A stretch of 64,000 nucleotides of DNA from Hofstenia miamia (GCA_004352715.1 SCFE01000035.1:1617407-1681406); one strand, 5' to 3'. Counted from the stretch's first letter, positions 22,107-32,417 are shown. Numbers and translations are program-made. The notes: generated by a model from the sequence alone, not told the origin.

Positions 22107-22961
22107 ACTTCGGGTGGAACATAAGTCCTTTCGGTATGCTGTGTGCATACAAATTAATTACGTTTGTTTGACAAAACTATTTTATTTGACAATCTAGACC
22201 ATCGTGCGGATCTGTGAGAAACGAAATCAACTATTGATTACTTGACGCCTGCGTGGGCGTAGATTAAATTAACGTATTATATCAACATGCAACGAGCAAT
22301 GAATGCTGAGAAATCTCACTACCGATTCTATGTTTTTACTCGTGTAAAACACGGTAAATCTGTAATGAAAATTTACAAGGAACTTATTACATGGAATAGT
22401 GATGTTCTATCCCTCAGAACAGTTCAGCGCTGGATAAAAGAAATCAATAATGGAACAAGAATTGGACTTGTTGATGCTGCGCGATCTGGCCGTCCGAGAT
22501 CATCAAGAACAGATGAGAGGACGTCAAATGTACGTGAATTAATTGAGGACGCGGCTTATCTAACTTCTTCTGATCTGGCTGAGCAACTGGATAGTGATCA
22601 CAGCACAATACAATTCTTCAAGAAGATCTGGAACTGCGATGTGTCTGCTCTGTTTGGGTGCCACACAACCTACCGGATGAGCATCGACAACTGCGTGTTA
22701 ACTGTGCAAAGCAGCTGCGGGGTGTCTTGCTTGGCATGAATGAAGAACAACCTTTACGCTGTTCAAGACGAGACCTGGGTCTCATGGGATGCCCATGGCA
22801 CAAAGTCTAAAAACCGGACATGGTTAAAGAGGAAGGAACCTCGAAGGCAAGATGTTCGTCCAGCCATCATGACGAAGAGAAAATCGTTTCTGATGGTTCA
22901 CACCAAAAAAACGATTTTCTGTAAAGGCACTACTAGATGGTACTACAGTTTTTTCCTATCA
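22107..22961 (+). mobile_element. Mariner-like transposon, degenerate
   Basis: The left end has a mariner-type terminal sequence, CGGGTGGAACATAAGTCCTT (about 22110-22129), about 160 bp ahead of the transposase start. The transposase relic covers 22287-22935. The right end is lost: the coding part runs directly into a 21-bp minisatellite. Confidence 0.65.
22287..22935 (+). pseudogene. Mariner transposase, frameshifted
   Basis: The N-terminal 110 residues look like a mariner paired HTH domain: 'EKSHYRFYVFTRVKHGKS' then 'LSLRTVQRWIKEINNGT' and 'GRPRSSRTDE', the GRP linker region. After a frameshift near 22612 the 'WVPHNLPDEHRQLRVNCAKQ' block follows in another frame. After a second frameshift comes 'VQDETWVSWDAHGTKSKNR' (about 22760-22816), with the first catalytic Asp of the DDD triad in D-E-T-W-V. 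The remaining two catalytic regions are gone. Inactive. Confidence 0.75.
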
Positions 22962-23165
22962 AAGATCCGAATAGCACAAGCAAAGATCCGACTTGCACGA
23001 GCAAATATCCGAATAGCATAAGCAAAGATCCGAATAGCACAAGCAAAGATCCGACTTGCATAATCAAAGATCCGAATAGCACAAGCAAAAATCCGAATAG
23101 CACAAGCAAAAATCCGAATAGCACAAACAAATATCCGACTTGCATAATCAAAGATCCGACTTTTT
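22962..23165. repeat. 21-bp minisatellite, about 10 copies
   Basis: The unit is approximately AAAGATCCGAATAGCACAAGC, with a second variant that reads GACTTGCATAATC at its end. The period is a multiple of three, so the array reads open on both strands as a 7-residue repeat; this is a consequence of the period, not evidence of a protein. It sits where the 3' part of the mariner transposase should be. Confidence 0.9.
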
Positions 23166-23284
23166 ATGACCTTGCCTAAACCATTTTATTTTTAATAACT
23201 ATGATCTATCTATTGTAATTTGATGAATTTATCATCGATACACATGTTTTATAGTTATTAAATCATTTAATTAACATATTATTT

Positions 23285-23308
23285 NTATATATATATATAT
23301 ATATATAC
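23285..23308. repeat. AT microsatellite with a single-N join
   Basis: A single N at 23285 is followed by a (TA)n run directly against the left border of the Tc1-like relic (CAAGGCATGGC...). Confidence 0.8.
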
Positions 23309-23609
23309 AAGGCATGGCATAAAGTTTGGAATATTTTCAAAATCATGTTTATAATGACATATTTCGCTCAATTTGAATTAGTTAAATTGACAGCAGACAG
23401 GCGTGTTTGTGCTCAAGATGTAAATGAGTTTATGGTCTTTCTACACATGTAATTTTTGTATATATCGTCATTTTCTAACAACCCAAAAACTGAGTACAAC
23501 ATAACCAAACCCAAATGTGAGCAAAATTAGAGTTGTTCCCCAATGTGTTATAAAAGACTTTTGTTATAGTTTATGTGTGCTATTTCTCTTCTATCAAACG
23601 ATTATATAC

Positions 23610-24211
23610 ATGAGACGTCAACTGAATGCTGAAATATGCAATCGCATCCTTGGCATGCGCTAGGGCAGGAGCGAAACAAGGAGCCCTTGCAGCCAATTTA
23701 GAGATCAGTCAGGGAAACCCTTAATACAAAGACGACATCGTCAAGAACATTTAAGGTGGACTAGGGTACACAGTAACTGGCAAGTACAACACTGGCAGCA
23801 CGTTGTATTCAGTGACGAGTCAAAATGTTTAGTTTACCGTCAAGATGGCGGCGTGAAAATTCGTCATCAGGTTCACGAGATTCTACACGAAGACTGCATA
23901 CTACCCAGAGTCCAGGCTGGAGGCGGTGGGGTAACTGTCTGGGGTGTTTTCCACAGTGATGGCAAGTCTGACATGCACATAGTGGAGGGAAACCTCAGCC
24001 AGTACCAGTATGGGTTGATTTTGGACACCAACATGTTACCATTTGCCAGACAACATTTCAGAGCAAATTTTATATACCAAGATGACAACGCTACCCTTTA
24101 CAGAATATTTTTGGCAAGATATACCGGTTGAAACTCTAACTACCCTTGTTTCAAGTATGCCACGACGTGTACGTGCTCTATTTAATGCCAGAGCTGGACA
24201 TACGAAGTATT
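23610..24211 (+). pseudogene. Tc1-like transposase, internally deleted
   Basis: The start is near 23611 ('MRRQLNAEICNRILGMR'), followed by HTH remnants. Then come 'HVVFSDESKCLVYRQDGG' (about 23800-23853), which holds the first catalytic Asp in F-S-D-E-S, and 'GGGGVTVWGVFHSDGKSDMH'. Next is 'FIYQDDNAT' (about 24070-24096), holding the second catalytic Asp in Y-Q-D-D-N. The third acidic block is missing through a deletion. The terminal 'SSMPRRVRALFNARAGHTKY' is intact and ends at the stop near 24211. A large part between HTH and catalytic domain is also deleted. Non-functional. Confidence 0.8.
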
Positions 24212-24298
24212 GAACACATTATACGCCATTAGTTTATATATTACATATAAATTTCATATATTTATAAACGTGTATATTAATTTATAAGTCGTTTTTCC

Positions 24299-24321
24299 AT
24301 ATATATATATATATATATATA
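24299..24321. repeat. AT microsatellite beside the Crypton-like element
   Basis: A (TA)n run ends just before the first end-motif of the Crypton-like element. Confidence 0.85.
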
Positions 24322-25824
24322 CATGTACATATATTACCGCTAACTACCTAAATTTTTGTACTGAGCGGTATTGAGAAAAAAACGCCATAGTACTTAGCGG
24401 TATTTCTGCCCTGGAATTTGTTAGGACCACTTTAGTTTGGGACACTTTTAGTAGTACATTTGGGGAGTATCAATGCTTGTTTTGCACTAAAAATTTTTTC
24501 TACGTGATCATTTTTTATATGGACGATATATAAATTTTTCAGTTCTTATATTATCTGTAAGTACACATGTTTTTAAATTCTTTAATAAAATAGTGCATTA
24601 CTGAGGAAACATAAATTAATGCCTTGCAGGGCATTTGCGTTCATGCTATCCACTGATGATTGCTTTGCACAGCTTAAGCTGCGGTTTGCAAAGTAGCTAT
24701 CAAAGCCTGCATGGACCAATGAAAATAGTTGGTTCTTTCACTGCATTGCGTCAATAATTTGATAGTTTAATGAGTTAAATGTACAACTACATTTCCTATA
24801 TATGTATTAATATATTTTCTCATCTAGCTATTATTTCGGGTAATATTTAATTTATTATATTATTTCAGAAATGACGGAATTTAATACTGAAATAGATGAT
24901 ATTTGCTTAATGCAACTAAGTCTTCAAGATGGTGAAACAATTAAATCTAATACTCAGGGAAAAAAAGTTGGAAGAAATGTGAAGAGGAAAAAGCCTAAGA
25001 AACGCAATATCCAGAAAGGGAAAGTTAAATGTATTTTTTGCTTTAAGCAGTGTTCTCAAATTCGTCATCACTTGAGGAAAATGCACAATATTCCACATAT
25101 TGAAAGTTATCGTTTATTCATTTTAGACTATTTCCGAACCCAGCATATGAAAAATTGTTTCAGTGTAACTCTTGCAAAAGACGTTTTGTTTATAACAGAC
25201 GACACAAAGTAACTTTTTCTAATCATGAAGTTGTCATCATAAATCAACCCTCGGTGTGCTAATATTTTCCTAAGCAACTTAGACAATTCCTAAATACAGC
25301 TGATATTGATTATGTCATAAATAATTTTCATGAATCTTTGGCAGATAATCTAGAAGTATCAATGGTCGAATCAAGTAGTATAAAGACTATAATTTCAGAG
25401 TCTTCTAAAAGCATGCTCAAAAATTTATGTAAAAAAACAAATATGTTAAAGGATCATAAGCAATTGGCAGTTTTTACATCCAAACTGAAAAAAACGGGAA
25501 AAATCAAATCAGTTACTGTTCTCAACATTTTGTCAACCATTAAGAAATTTGTACGATTTGTTTGCGTTGAAACCAATTGGAATGTTAACATAGACGTGTG
25601 GAATGTTTCAATTGAAAAAGTAAAAGCAGCATACAATAAAGCAGTAGGGCGAGAAAAACGCCTTGAAAAAAATTTTTAAAAGTACCACCAATGCAGTTGT
25701 TGTGCCAATTTGAAAGACATTACCTTACCGATCACAAATGGCAATGAATTTTTTAGTAGACCACTGCCAATTTTAAGCTTAACTCCTAAAAATTTAAAAG
25801 AACTAGAAAGTAATGAAGGTCTAA

Positions 25825-27114
25825 AGTAGCGTGCACACCTACAACTTTGCGCGCAACCTATCTTGATTTAATGAGGCGCACAAGAAAAGTTGTAAGTGTG
25901 TACGCGATTCCAACTTTGCGCGCAACCTAATTTCAGAAGTTAAATTGGTTCTACTTTTGCGCGCAACCTTTCGTGATTTAATGAGGCGCACAAGAAAAGT
26001 TGTAAGTGTGTACGCGATTCCAACTTTGTTGTGAACTTTTAATTCAATAATCTATTTCTGAGAAGTGCACAATTTAAATTTTGTAACAAACTACTTTTCT
26101 TTAATAAAAATATCATTACAAGTGAAGAAAATTATTGTAATTAATTAACAGATGATATAATTATTATATTATAATAACAATTTTAAAATTAGTGTTATTA
26201 ATTTTTTTAAAATATTTTTTACTTTTGCATCCCATAATCTTTCTGTGTTTCAATAATTGTAATATTCATTTATTCTTGTATGCAGGGTTTGGCGCATTCG
26301 CACAACGTACCCTCTCTAAGGCAGCTTTGTTGCTTTTGCAAGTAACTTCCCAAACAATTCAAAAGGAAATCGAAATGATCAGTAGTCATTCTATAAAAAT
26401 TCGCAAAACATGTTTCATCTGATAAATGCAGTTCACTTTTCAANNNNNNNNNNNNNNNNNNNNNNNNNNNNNNNNNNNNNNNNNNNNNNNNNNNNNNNNN
26501 NNNNNNNNNNNNNNNNNNNNNNNNNNNNNNNNNNNNNNNNNNNNNNNNNNNNNNNNNNNNNNNNNNNNNNNNNNNNNNNNNNNNNNNNNNNNNNNNNNNN
26601 NNNNNNNNNNNNNNNNNNNNNNNNNNNNNNNNNNNNNNNNNNNNNNNNNNNNNNNNNNNNNNNNNNNNNNNNNNNNNNNNNNNNNNNNNNNNNNNNNNNN
26701 NNNNNNNNNNNNNNNNNNNNNNNNNNNNNNNNNNNNNNNNNNNNNNNNNNNNNNNNNNNNNNNNNNNNNNNNNNNNNNNNNNNNNNNNNNNNNNNNNNNN
26801 NNNNNNNNNNNNNNNNNNNNNNNNNNNNNNNNNNNNNNNNNNNNNNNNNNNNNNNNNNNNNNNNNNNNNNNNNNNNNNNNNNNNNNNNNNAATTGCATAA
26901 GGTGCTTTCAAAACTATGTCTTTTTCCTTCAGACTGCTTCACTGTATTGGTTGTAGTGTAATTTACTGTAGATTTAATTAATAAAAATGGTAATACATAT
27001 AATTCAACTAAAAAGTTGTGCGCAAAGTTGTAAGTGTGTACGCAAAATATTTTTGCTGTGAACTTTATAATAACCCGAAAAGTTGTGCGCAAAGTTGTAG
27101 GTGTGCACGCTACT
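25825..27114. mobile_element. PIF/Harbinger-like transposon nested in the Crypton-like gene
   Basis: The terminal inverted repeats begin AGTAGCGTGCACACCTAC and match for about 27-28 bp at both ends. A 3-bp TAA lies directly outside each end (25822-25824, 27115-27117), as expected for the TWA target duplication of PIF/Harbinger. Subterminal modules repeat: a ~54-bp unit containing GAGGCGCACAAGAAAAG occurs twice at the left (about 25876-25929 and 25976-26029). A minus-strand transposase fragment lies inside, and the N gap 26444-26890 hides the middle. It lies between the presumed box I and box II of the recombinase relic. Confidence 0.8.
26270..26443 (-). pseudogene. Harbinger (HARBI1-like) transposase, partial, running into the gap
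   Basis: The minus-strand frame reads 'ELHLSDETCFANFYRMTTDH' and then 'FDFLLNCLGSYLQKQ', the N-terminal pattern of Harbinger nucleases (F..~YRMs...F..LL..v...I.K). A 'LREGT' follows, in the place of the usual 'R-E-A-I/V', and then a stop. The remaining catalytic domain, if present, would lie outside the visible frame. The upstream end is lost in the N gap. Confidence 0.65.
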
Positions 27115-27851
27115 TAAGCAGCAATAAAGGTAAAACGGGGTACAAATATGCTACAAGATTGAAAATTGAAAAAGATCGACTTCCTTTAATTTTGAAGATG
27201 TTGGATTCGTTTGAGTCTGAGTTTAATAGCAAACCAAATTTCTTGTTTGCTACCAGTCAAAATCAGCTGGAACATAATATTAATAATTATGTTAAAACAG
27301 AAATTAAAAAGCATTCTCCTAACGAATTTTACTCCAACGGCAGTACGAAATGCATGGGAAACCTTAATGCAAAAAAGAAATCTAAAAAAGAATTGCACAT
27401 CTCAAGCAACCTGGCCATAGTGCCCAAACGGCAGCTAGTCATTACATCGTTCCTAATTGTAATTCATCTAATGTCTTGGAAATGTATAAATCCCAATTGA
27501 AAGAAATTCATGAGAGTTAGGGACCTTCCACATCAAAATCTAAAAAATTCTCATGGACCAGGTAATACCAATTATAATGTATTCTGTTTTGGTTTATTAA
27601 AACCTTTGAATTTGTCACAATTTGTTTCCATTTTTGATGCAATATTTACATATAATTTTACAAGGAAAATAGTACAAACAAGATTCTTTCAAATATTTAA
27701 ACAAGATTACTGATATATAACCAGATTAATTAGGTTTCTTCCGTTTTTGAAATTTTTTGTACTTAATGGTATTATACAAAAAAATGTTCTATGTACCTAA
27801 CGGTATTTGTACTGAACGGTAATATAACTGAGAAAAAAGTACTTAGCGGTC

Positions 27852-28345
27852 AATATATATATATATATATATATATTTCTGATATTGTGTTCTTGTGATT
27901 ACTAATTTAAAATGGATTCACATTTCTTCATTGAAACCAACAGAGGAAAGTCGCAACTCATATATCATTAATATATTTACCTAGTGCGCAAGGCGTCTGG
28001 AAATCGCACACAGCAGAGATGCAAAATTCACGATTTTGCACGATTTTGTGCTTCATGAAACACAAGAGGCAGTTATTGTTGAGGTTTCTCTACAATGCAA
28101 TGTTGAAGAACAAACTTCAATTTCATCGACGACAATAACATCAGCCGTCAATGACGAAAGTATTACGTGCGTGCATAATAATTATATTTGTTTTTAAATA
28201 AAAACTTAATTTCCTTCACTGAGAAGAAAACTATAAAAGGTTTTAAAATAAACTAAGAGATTCACTATTTGAAGATTAAAATTGATATTCACAATTTAGA
28301 TGTTTGCGATTAAAAACGACGAAATTTACAACGACAAGAAGGTTA
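27852..28345. other. AT microsatellite and spacer with a short open stretch
   Basis: A (TA)n run covers about 27852-27876. At about 28030-28165 the plus strand is open and codon-like ('LHDFVLHETQEAVIVEVSL' in part), possibly a decayed transposon exon; I do not recognise it. Confidence 0.4.
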
Positions 28346-28349
28346 TTAA

Positions 28350-28785
28350 CCCAGTTAGGCCCTGTGTAGCATATATGCTAAAATCAATCCTTTATATCAA
28401 CAACGCATGCATTAACGTAATCCACAAAGACGAGCGTTGTATCTATGCTACACAAAATACTTGGTTTTATTGATGCTTACAATAATGACCCCCAAGAAGA
28501 CATTTTCATAGCATGATTTTAACTGCACCGAGTGAGAAAAACTGGCCAGATGTTCTTCACAGATTAATTACATTCAGTCATAAGGGTTCAAAATTTGGGC
28601 TAGACCATTTGATCCAGATGGCATTCTGTACGACTTTGCAGTATATTTAGGTGGAATTGGAACATAGGCTATATGCTACATTCAAAAATAGCTTTAAAAT
28701 CATATAAATTATAGTTCAACATGCTTATATTGACTAGTAAACAGTAAAAATTGAACAAATATTTCTATGGACAGGTCTAACGGGT
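28350..28785. mobile_element. piggyBac-like remnant flanked by TTAA
   Basis: TTAA sits at 28346-28349 and 28786-28789. The inner ends are inverted with small gaps: CCCAGTTAGGCC at the left, ACCCGTTAGACC read inward from the right. The 436-bp interior keeps a short piggyBac transposase fragment on the plus strand, so this is an internally deleted copy. Confidence 0.7.
28584..28667 (+). pseudogene. piggyBac transposase fragment
   Basis: A 27-codon open stretch ends at TAG 28665-28667. It reads 'GFKIWARPFDPDGILYDF' then 'VYLGG', matching the piggyBac DDE-domain segment 'GfKiwa..ds.gYv.dF.vY.Gk'. Nothing else of the domain remains. Confidence 0.65.
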
Positions 28786-28789
28786 TTAA

Positions 28790-29018
28790 AGATACTGCAG
28801 TTGCATTAAACCAAAGCTATTGGAATACGAAGAAAATAATAGAGAGACCAGTCCGAAAAGAATCATGCATTAAAATACATGCATGAGAGATATAGCAAAC
28901 TATCTCAAGTACACGTTAATAATAATGTTCAATATCTGGACGAACCACCAACTGAGATCACGTGCCGAATGCCATGTACGAATTCCAATTACAAATAGTT
29001 TTCGGCATTTCGTAAAAA
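28790..29018. other. Spacer with short open stretches
   Basis: A plus-strand piece near 28920-29000 ('YLDEPPTEITCRMPC') reads open and could belong to the same decayed element as the fragment that follows. No firm call. Confidence 0.3.
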
Positions 29019-29171
29019 GCACTGCCTCCTATTCCACATCTGTCCGCTAATCCGATCGTTCCTGATTTTATAAAAACCACCATTGGTGATAAAAACCTTG
29101 TTTTTGAAGGGAAGCCAATCAAAACGACTTATAATTTTATGCTTCGCAAGTCTGCTTTAAGAACTTTGTAA
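29019..29171 (+). pseudogene. Possible MULE-type transposase linker fragment
   Basis: Fifty codons end in TAA at 29169-29171. The segment 'ALPPIPHLSANPIVPDF' then 'KTTIGDKNLVFEG' resembles the linker between the FLYWCH zinc finger and the catalytic domain of animal MULE elements ('LPP.P.t...i.iPd...T..ge.Fl..d'). The 'RiiiFat'-like part is only weakly matched. No zinc finger or DDE motif is visible nearby, so the call is tentative. Confidence 0.35.
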
Positions 29172-29746
29172 TTCAACAGACAGTTCGCTTAGTAGAACAT
29201 CTAAAACAATTGCTCACTATAGGAATTACTGCTGATTGACGGGTTGTCTCTTGTGTTTTGTTTACGTCAAGAGAAAACTGCAGAGACGTAGTCTGTTGAA
29301 AATCCACTGTCGCTCCTTGATGCTTGTGTTCCTACAAAAGTAATTTACTATGGATTTAGAAACTGGCTTGATAGCATTCATTCAAGAAGTGTTTACTAGC
29401 ACAAATCGAAGGATGTTATTTTCATTCTTGCCAGTAAATCTACAGGTTTAATTCATATTATTTATTAATTAGTTTTTGAAATTGCATTAAGTAAGGTATG
29501 GATTGATTAATTTTTGTAATCATTTACAACTTATTTTTCTAGATATATATTGAAAATAATGGTCTAGTGCAATTTTATATGAGCAATAAATTAGGAAGAC
29601 TGCACATTCGTTGCATCATGAGTGATTTCTTAAACTATTTTGACCGGATATTGAAAAACAAATTATTTAGTTTATCTGATCAAATAATCAGAGAACTAAT
29701 AATAAATTAAAGGCTCTTCATTCCACACTTTCACGAACTTTTTATG
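29172..29746. other. Spacer upstream of the LINE
   Basis: AT-rich with no supported feature. The LINE is truncated at its 5' end near 29745, where the base and codon composition changes abruptly. Confidence 0.5.
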
Positions 29747-30897
29747 TAGAAAGTGGCAATATCTTTCTTGACATCTCAAAAGCGTTTGATCGCCTCCCTC
29801 ATTCCATTCTGCTTGACAAGTTACGTTTAGTTGGTTTTGATGTGGATTTCATCGAACTGTTCCAGTCTTACCTGACCAATCGCCACCAGTGTGTCAAAAT
29901 CAACTCGTCTATCTCTTCTCCTGTCCCCGTTACTAGTGGTGCCCCTCAAGGCTCAGTGTTTGCTGTTCTTTTCTTCCTCGTTGCCATTAACGACCTCCCT
30001 CATTCTGTTCTCAACTCGTCTTGCCTGCTGTATGTTGACGACACTGCGATTTTTGATTTTGGTTGGTCTTTTGCTTCGAATATCTTTTCTGATCTCGAGC
30101 ACTTGTCTACTTGGTCCTCTGTCAACCATCTTGATTTTAGCACTACCAAGACATGTGGTATTTCCTTTTCTGTGGCTCCCCCTTCTGATTTGCCTCTACC
30201 TGTGAACTTTGCGCCTCACCACACTCATCTTGGAGTTCAAATTGCTGCTAACTTAAATTGGACTGGACATGTGTCTTTGCGTCTCCGCAAAGCTAATTCC
30301 TCGCTATTTGCCCTTTTCCGTAATGTTCCTTTTAATACCTCGTCCGCTGTGAAGCTCTCTTTGTTCAAGTCCATTCCTCGCGCCATTCTTCTCTACGCGT
30401 CTCCTTGTTGGTGGCATTCTCGTGCTTTGTTCCACTCCATGGAACGTTTCCAGAAACGCGCTTTCAAATGGATCTCCTCTTTGGACTATAAAGACGCTCT
30501 GCTGAAATTCTCCACTCTCCCGCTGTCACTCTACTTCCATGCCTGTGATCTCCTTCTGTTCAATCGACTACTGACTCGCAAATTGGATCTTGATCCTTTT
30601 GATTTCATTAAGTTCTCTAATTCCTGCTGCACTCGCTCTGATGATGTTGTCACCTTCTCCATTCGTCGTACAAAGAAACATCGCACCCTTCACTCGTTTT
30701 TCAATCGTGCTTGTACTGCTGCTAATTACATCTTGACTCGCAACCCTCCAACAGCGATTGATTTCTTTTCCCCGCCACCGAGCTTCAAGAAATCTTTGAT
30801 GGCTTTCCTCTTTGCTGAGCCCTTCTCCAACTTCGCCTACTCTTGCATTTGCTCCTATTTCACCTCCTGTGACTGTCCTCGCTGCCGTAAAACTTGA
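29747..30897 (+). CDS. LINE reverse transcriptase, C-terminal two thirds, intact frame
   Basis: The frame is open from the truncation point; the first Met is at 29842, but the protein began upstream of the break. Catalytic motif A is 'LDISKAFDRLPHSIL' (Asp near 29770). Next come 'TSGAPQGSVFAVLFF' (about 29932-29976), where the usual L-G-P-L reads F-A-V-L, and motif C 'YVDD' (30031-30042). The thumb block 'HLGVQIAANLNWTGHV' follows, then a C-terminal Cys-rich end 'CICSYFTSCDCPRCRKT'. Third codon positions are nearly all C or T, quite unlike the AT-rich surroundings. Function would be cDNA synthesis at a nicked target; the endonuclease half is absent. Confidence 0.85.
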
Positions 30898-30977
30898 GTT
30901 GTTTTTATTTATTTTTTTTGTTGTGTATGCCTTCAGCGGCTAAATAAAGTCATTGATTATTATTATTATTATTATTT
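29747..30977 (+). mobile_element. 5'-truncated LINE (non-LTR retrotransposon), well preserved
   Basis: The element starts inside its reverse transcriptase and runs through the stop at 30897, a short pyrimidine-rich 3' UTR with an AATAAA-like signal near 30942, and an (ATT)n tail (about 30957-30977). 5' truncation plus a simple-repeat 3' tail is typical of target-primed reverse transcription. The reading frame has no internal stop, so the insertion is young compared with other repeats here. Confidence 0.85.
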
Positions 30978-31595
30978 ATGGTTTTTGGAATACCTGACTA
31001 TGATACTTAATATAAATAGATGAAGACACCAACTCATGTAAAGTTGTGAGCATTGCAGAAAGTGGCGGGAAACTATTCACACAAAAGAAGCCATATGCAC
31101 GCAATTTCGAAATGGTAACAAGACTGAGTATCTTATTGGAAGTTACTACACTTTAAGTAATATATCTTTTTCCTAGGAAATTTCAACAATTTTAAATCAA
31201 TGATGTTGAATATGACTTCCCTTGACCTGAATTGGATTAAATAGTTGTAAATCATAATCAAGGCAGGCATCTACTTCAATAAAGGATCAATTCAATCAAA
31301 CTGATCTTTCATATTGTGAACGTCAATACAAATTCTGTATGAAGCTTTCTTTACTTGGTCATTTGGAAGGGCTAGTATACTCTTTGTTTTAGGAATTAAG
31401 AGTCAAAGCAATATATTTGATAAAAGTTAAAAAAAATATAAAAATATCTAAAGCTACAAACTAATAAACGCAGTATATAATAATAAAAATCAATGTTTGT
31501 GCAGATGTTCAATATTGGACGTGTTTTGAATGCCAGTGTTGCTCTCTTACAGTGTACATTGTTTTATAGCAATGATTTCGCAAAAAAATTTTCTA
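30978..31595. other. Spacer, no gene seen
   Basis: AT-rich. A few minus-strand stretches near 31560-31600 may be the decayed 3' end of the LINE relic that follows. Confidence 0.4.
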
Positions 31596-32390
31596 AATTT
31601 TTTGTAATTATTTTCTACTCGTGTTTCAAAATCTATATTATTCCATAATTTTATTGAGACACAGAAAATTTTGTGATCGCTCATTGAATTTAACAGTCTT
31701 TTAGGAAGAGAAGAGATGTTTAATGAAATTTGAATTTAAACTAAATGAATAGCACATGCAGATGAATTTGTTTGAACGGAGATGATATTTTAAATTTATT
31801 ACAATATATTGATGCTTTGTCAGGCTTTTGTGTAAAGCTTAGAATTTCTATACACGAATTCAATGTCTTTGATAAAAACATACAATATTTTGAATTTAGG
31901 TTAGTTAAAAGAAACGAAGCATATTGAAAAGGAGGCACGCAGAATGATTGTAATAGTTATTTATAATTGATATTACATATCGTAAGTGATAAAGATAACA
32001 AAAGCCTGCAGTAATTTTTAAATCTTCATTAGAAAATTTTCAAATTTTAATTCATTATCTATCTTGACTCCTAAATAGCTGACTGATTCACTTTCCTTTA
32101 TTGACTCATTTTTCTTTAGTTCTACATCACTTATTAGATTTCTTTGTGCCTTTGGAAACAAAATGATAAATCGTGTTCTTCCAATATTTAGGGTAAAATA
32201 GTTGTTTAATTTTTCTACATGGATGTTTTTTGTAGCATCAAAGGCATTTATATCCGCACATATAAGGAATGTGTCGTCGGCATATTGGTAAATGTCGCTG
32301 TTTTTAAACTGTTTGATTAAATCAATTACATAAATTGCAAATAAAATGGGTCTAAGAACAGTACCTTGGGTAGGGTGTTCACGAATATGA
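31596..32390 (-). pseudogene. LINE reverse transcriptase relic
   Basis: On the minus strand, starting near 32390, one finds 'TQGTVLRPILFAIYVIDLI' (the 'PQGS.LgPlLF.iyinDL' block) and then 'DIYQYADDTFLICADI' with the complete Y-A-D-D catalytic box (about 32265-32300). The 'RTRFIILFPKAQRN' region and a 'SVSYLGVKIDNELKF' block (about 32050-32095) follow. Downstream the frame decays (stops and shifts around 31900-31600), although a plausible C-terminal part continues. It is a different, older LINE than the one at 29.7 kb. Confidence 0.75.
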
Positions 32391-32393
32391 TAA

Positions 32394-32417
32394 TTATATA
32401 TATATATATATATATAT
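32394..32417. repeat. AT microsatellite
   Basis: A (TA)n run lies immediately at the upstream border of the minus-strand LINE relic. Confidence 0.85.

Larger units (their letters stand above)
24871..27520 (+). pseudogene. Crypton-like tyrosine recombinase gene, broken and interrupted
   Basis: 24871-25212 starts just after an acceptor-like TTTCAG and encodes a basic region and a zinc finger 'CIFCFKQCSQIRHHLRKMHN'. A second Cys/His cluster 'CNSCKRRFVYNRRH' follows in a shifted frame (about 25158-25200). 25338-25676 encodes a helical region with 'LNILSTIKKFVRFVC', resembling the core-binding domain. About 25740-25800 encodes 'SRPLPILSLTPKN', with the presumed box I Arg. The gene is split at 25824 by the Harbinger insertion and resumes at 27118. 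There 'FTPTAVRNAW' (about 27328-27357) provides a T-x-x-R-like box II, and 'QPGHSAQTAASHYIVPN' (about 27403-27453) provides the GHS and a Tyr in nucleophile position. The stop is at 27518-27520. Several frameshifts; dead copy. Confidence 0.55.
24336..27850 (+). mobile_element. Crypton-like tyrosine-recombinase transposon, with a nested Harbinger element
   Basis: A 12-bp word GTACYKARYGGT occurs at the left end at 24358-24369 and 24390-24401, with an inverted copy at 24336-24347. At the right end it occurs at 27759-27770, 27793-27804, 27809-27820 and 27839-27850. Pairs of words around an A-rich spacer with GAGAAAAAA form a ~43-bp direct repeat shared by both ends (24358-24401 and 27809-27850). 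The leftmost inverted pair (12-bp arms, 10-bp spacer) has the geometry of a tyrosine-recombinase core site. Inside lies a recombinase gene relic reading left to right. Directly repeated ends fit YR transposition better than cut-and-paste TIR elements. The borders are my inference. Confidence 0.55.

Noticed and set aside
22937-23179. CRISPR-like array or repeat protein at the 21-bp minisatellite
   Set aside because: There are no unique spacers between units, the context is eukaryotic, and the open frame follows from the period.
26270-27092. Long ORFs spanning the N block 26444-26890
   Set aside because: The frame through Ns is arbitrary; only the Harbinger-like end at 26270-26443 has real support.
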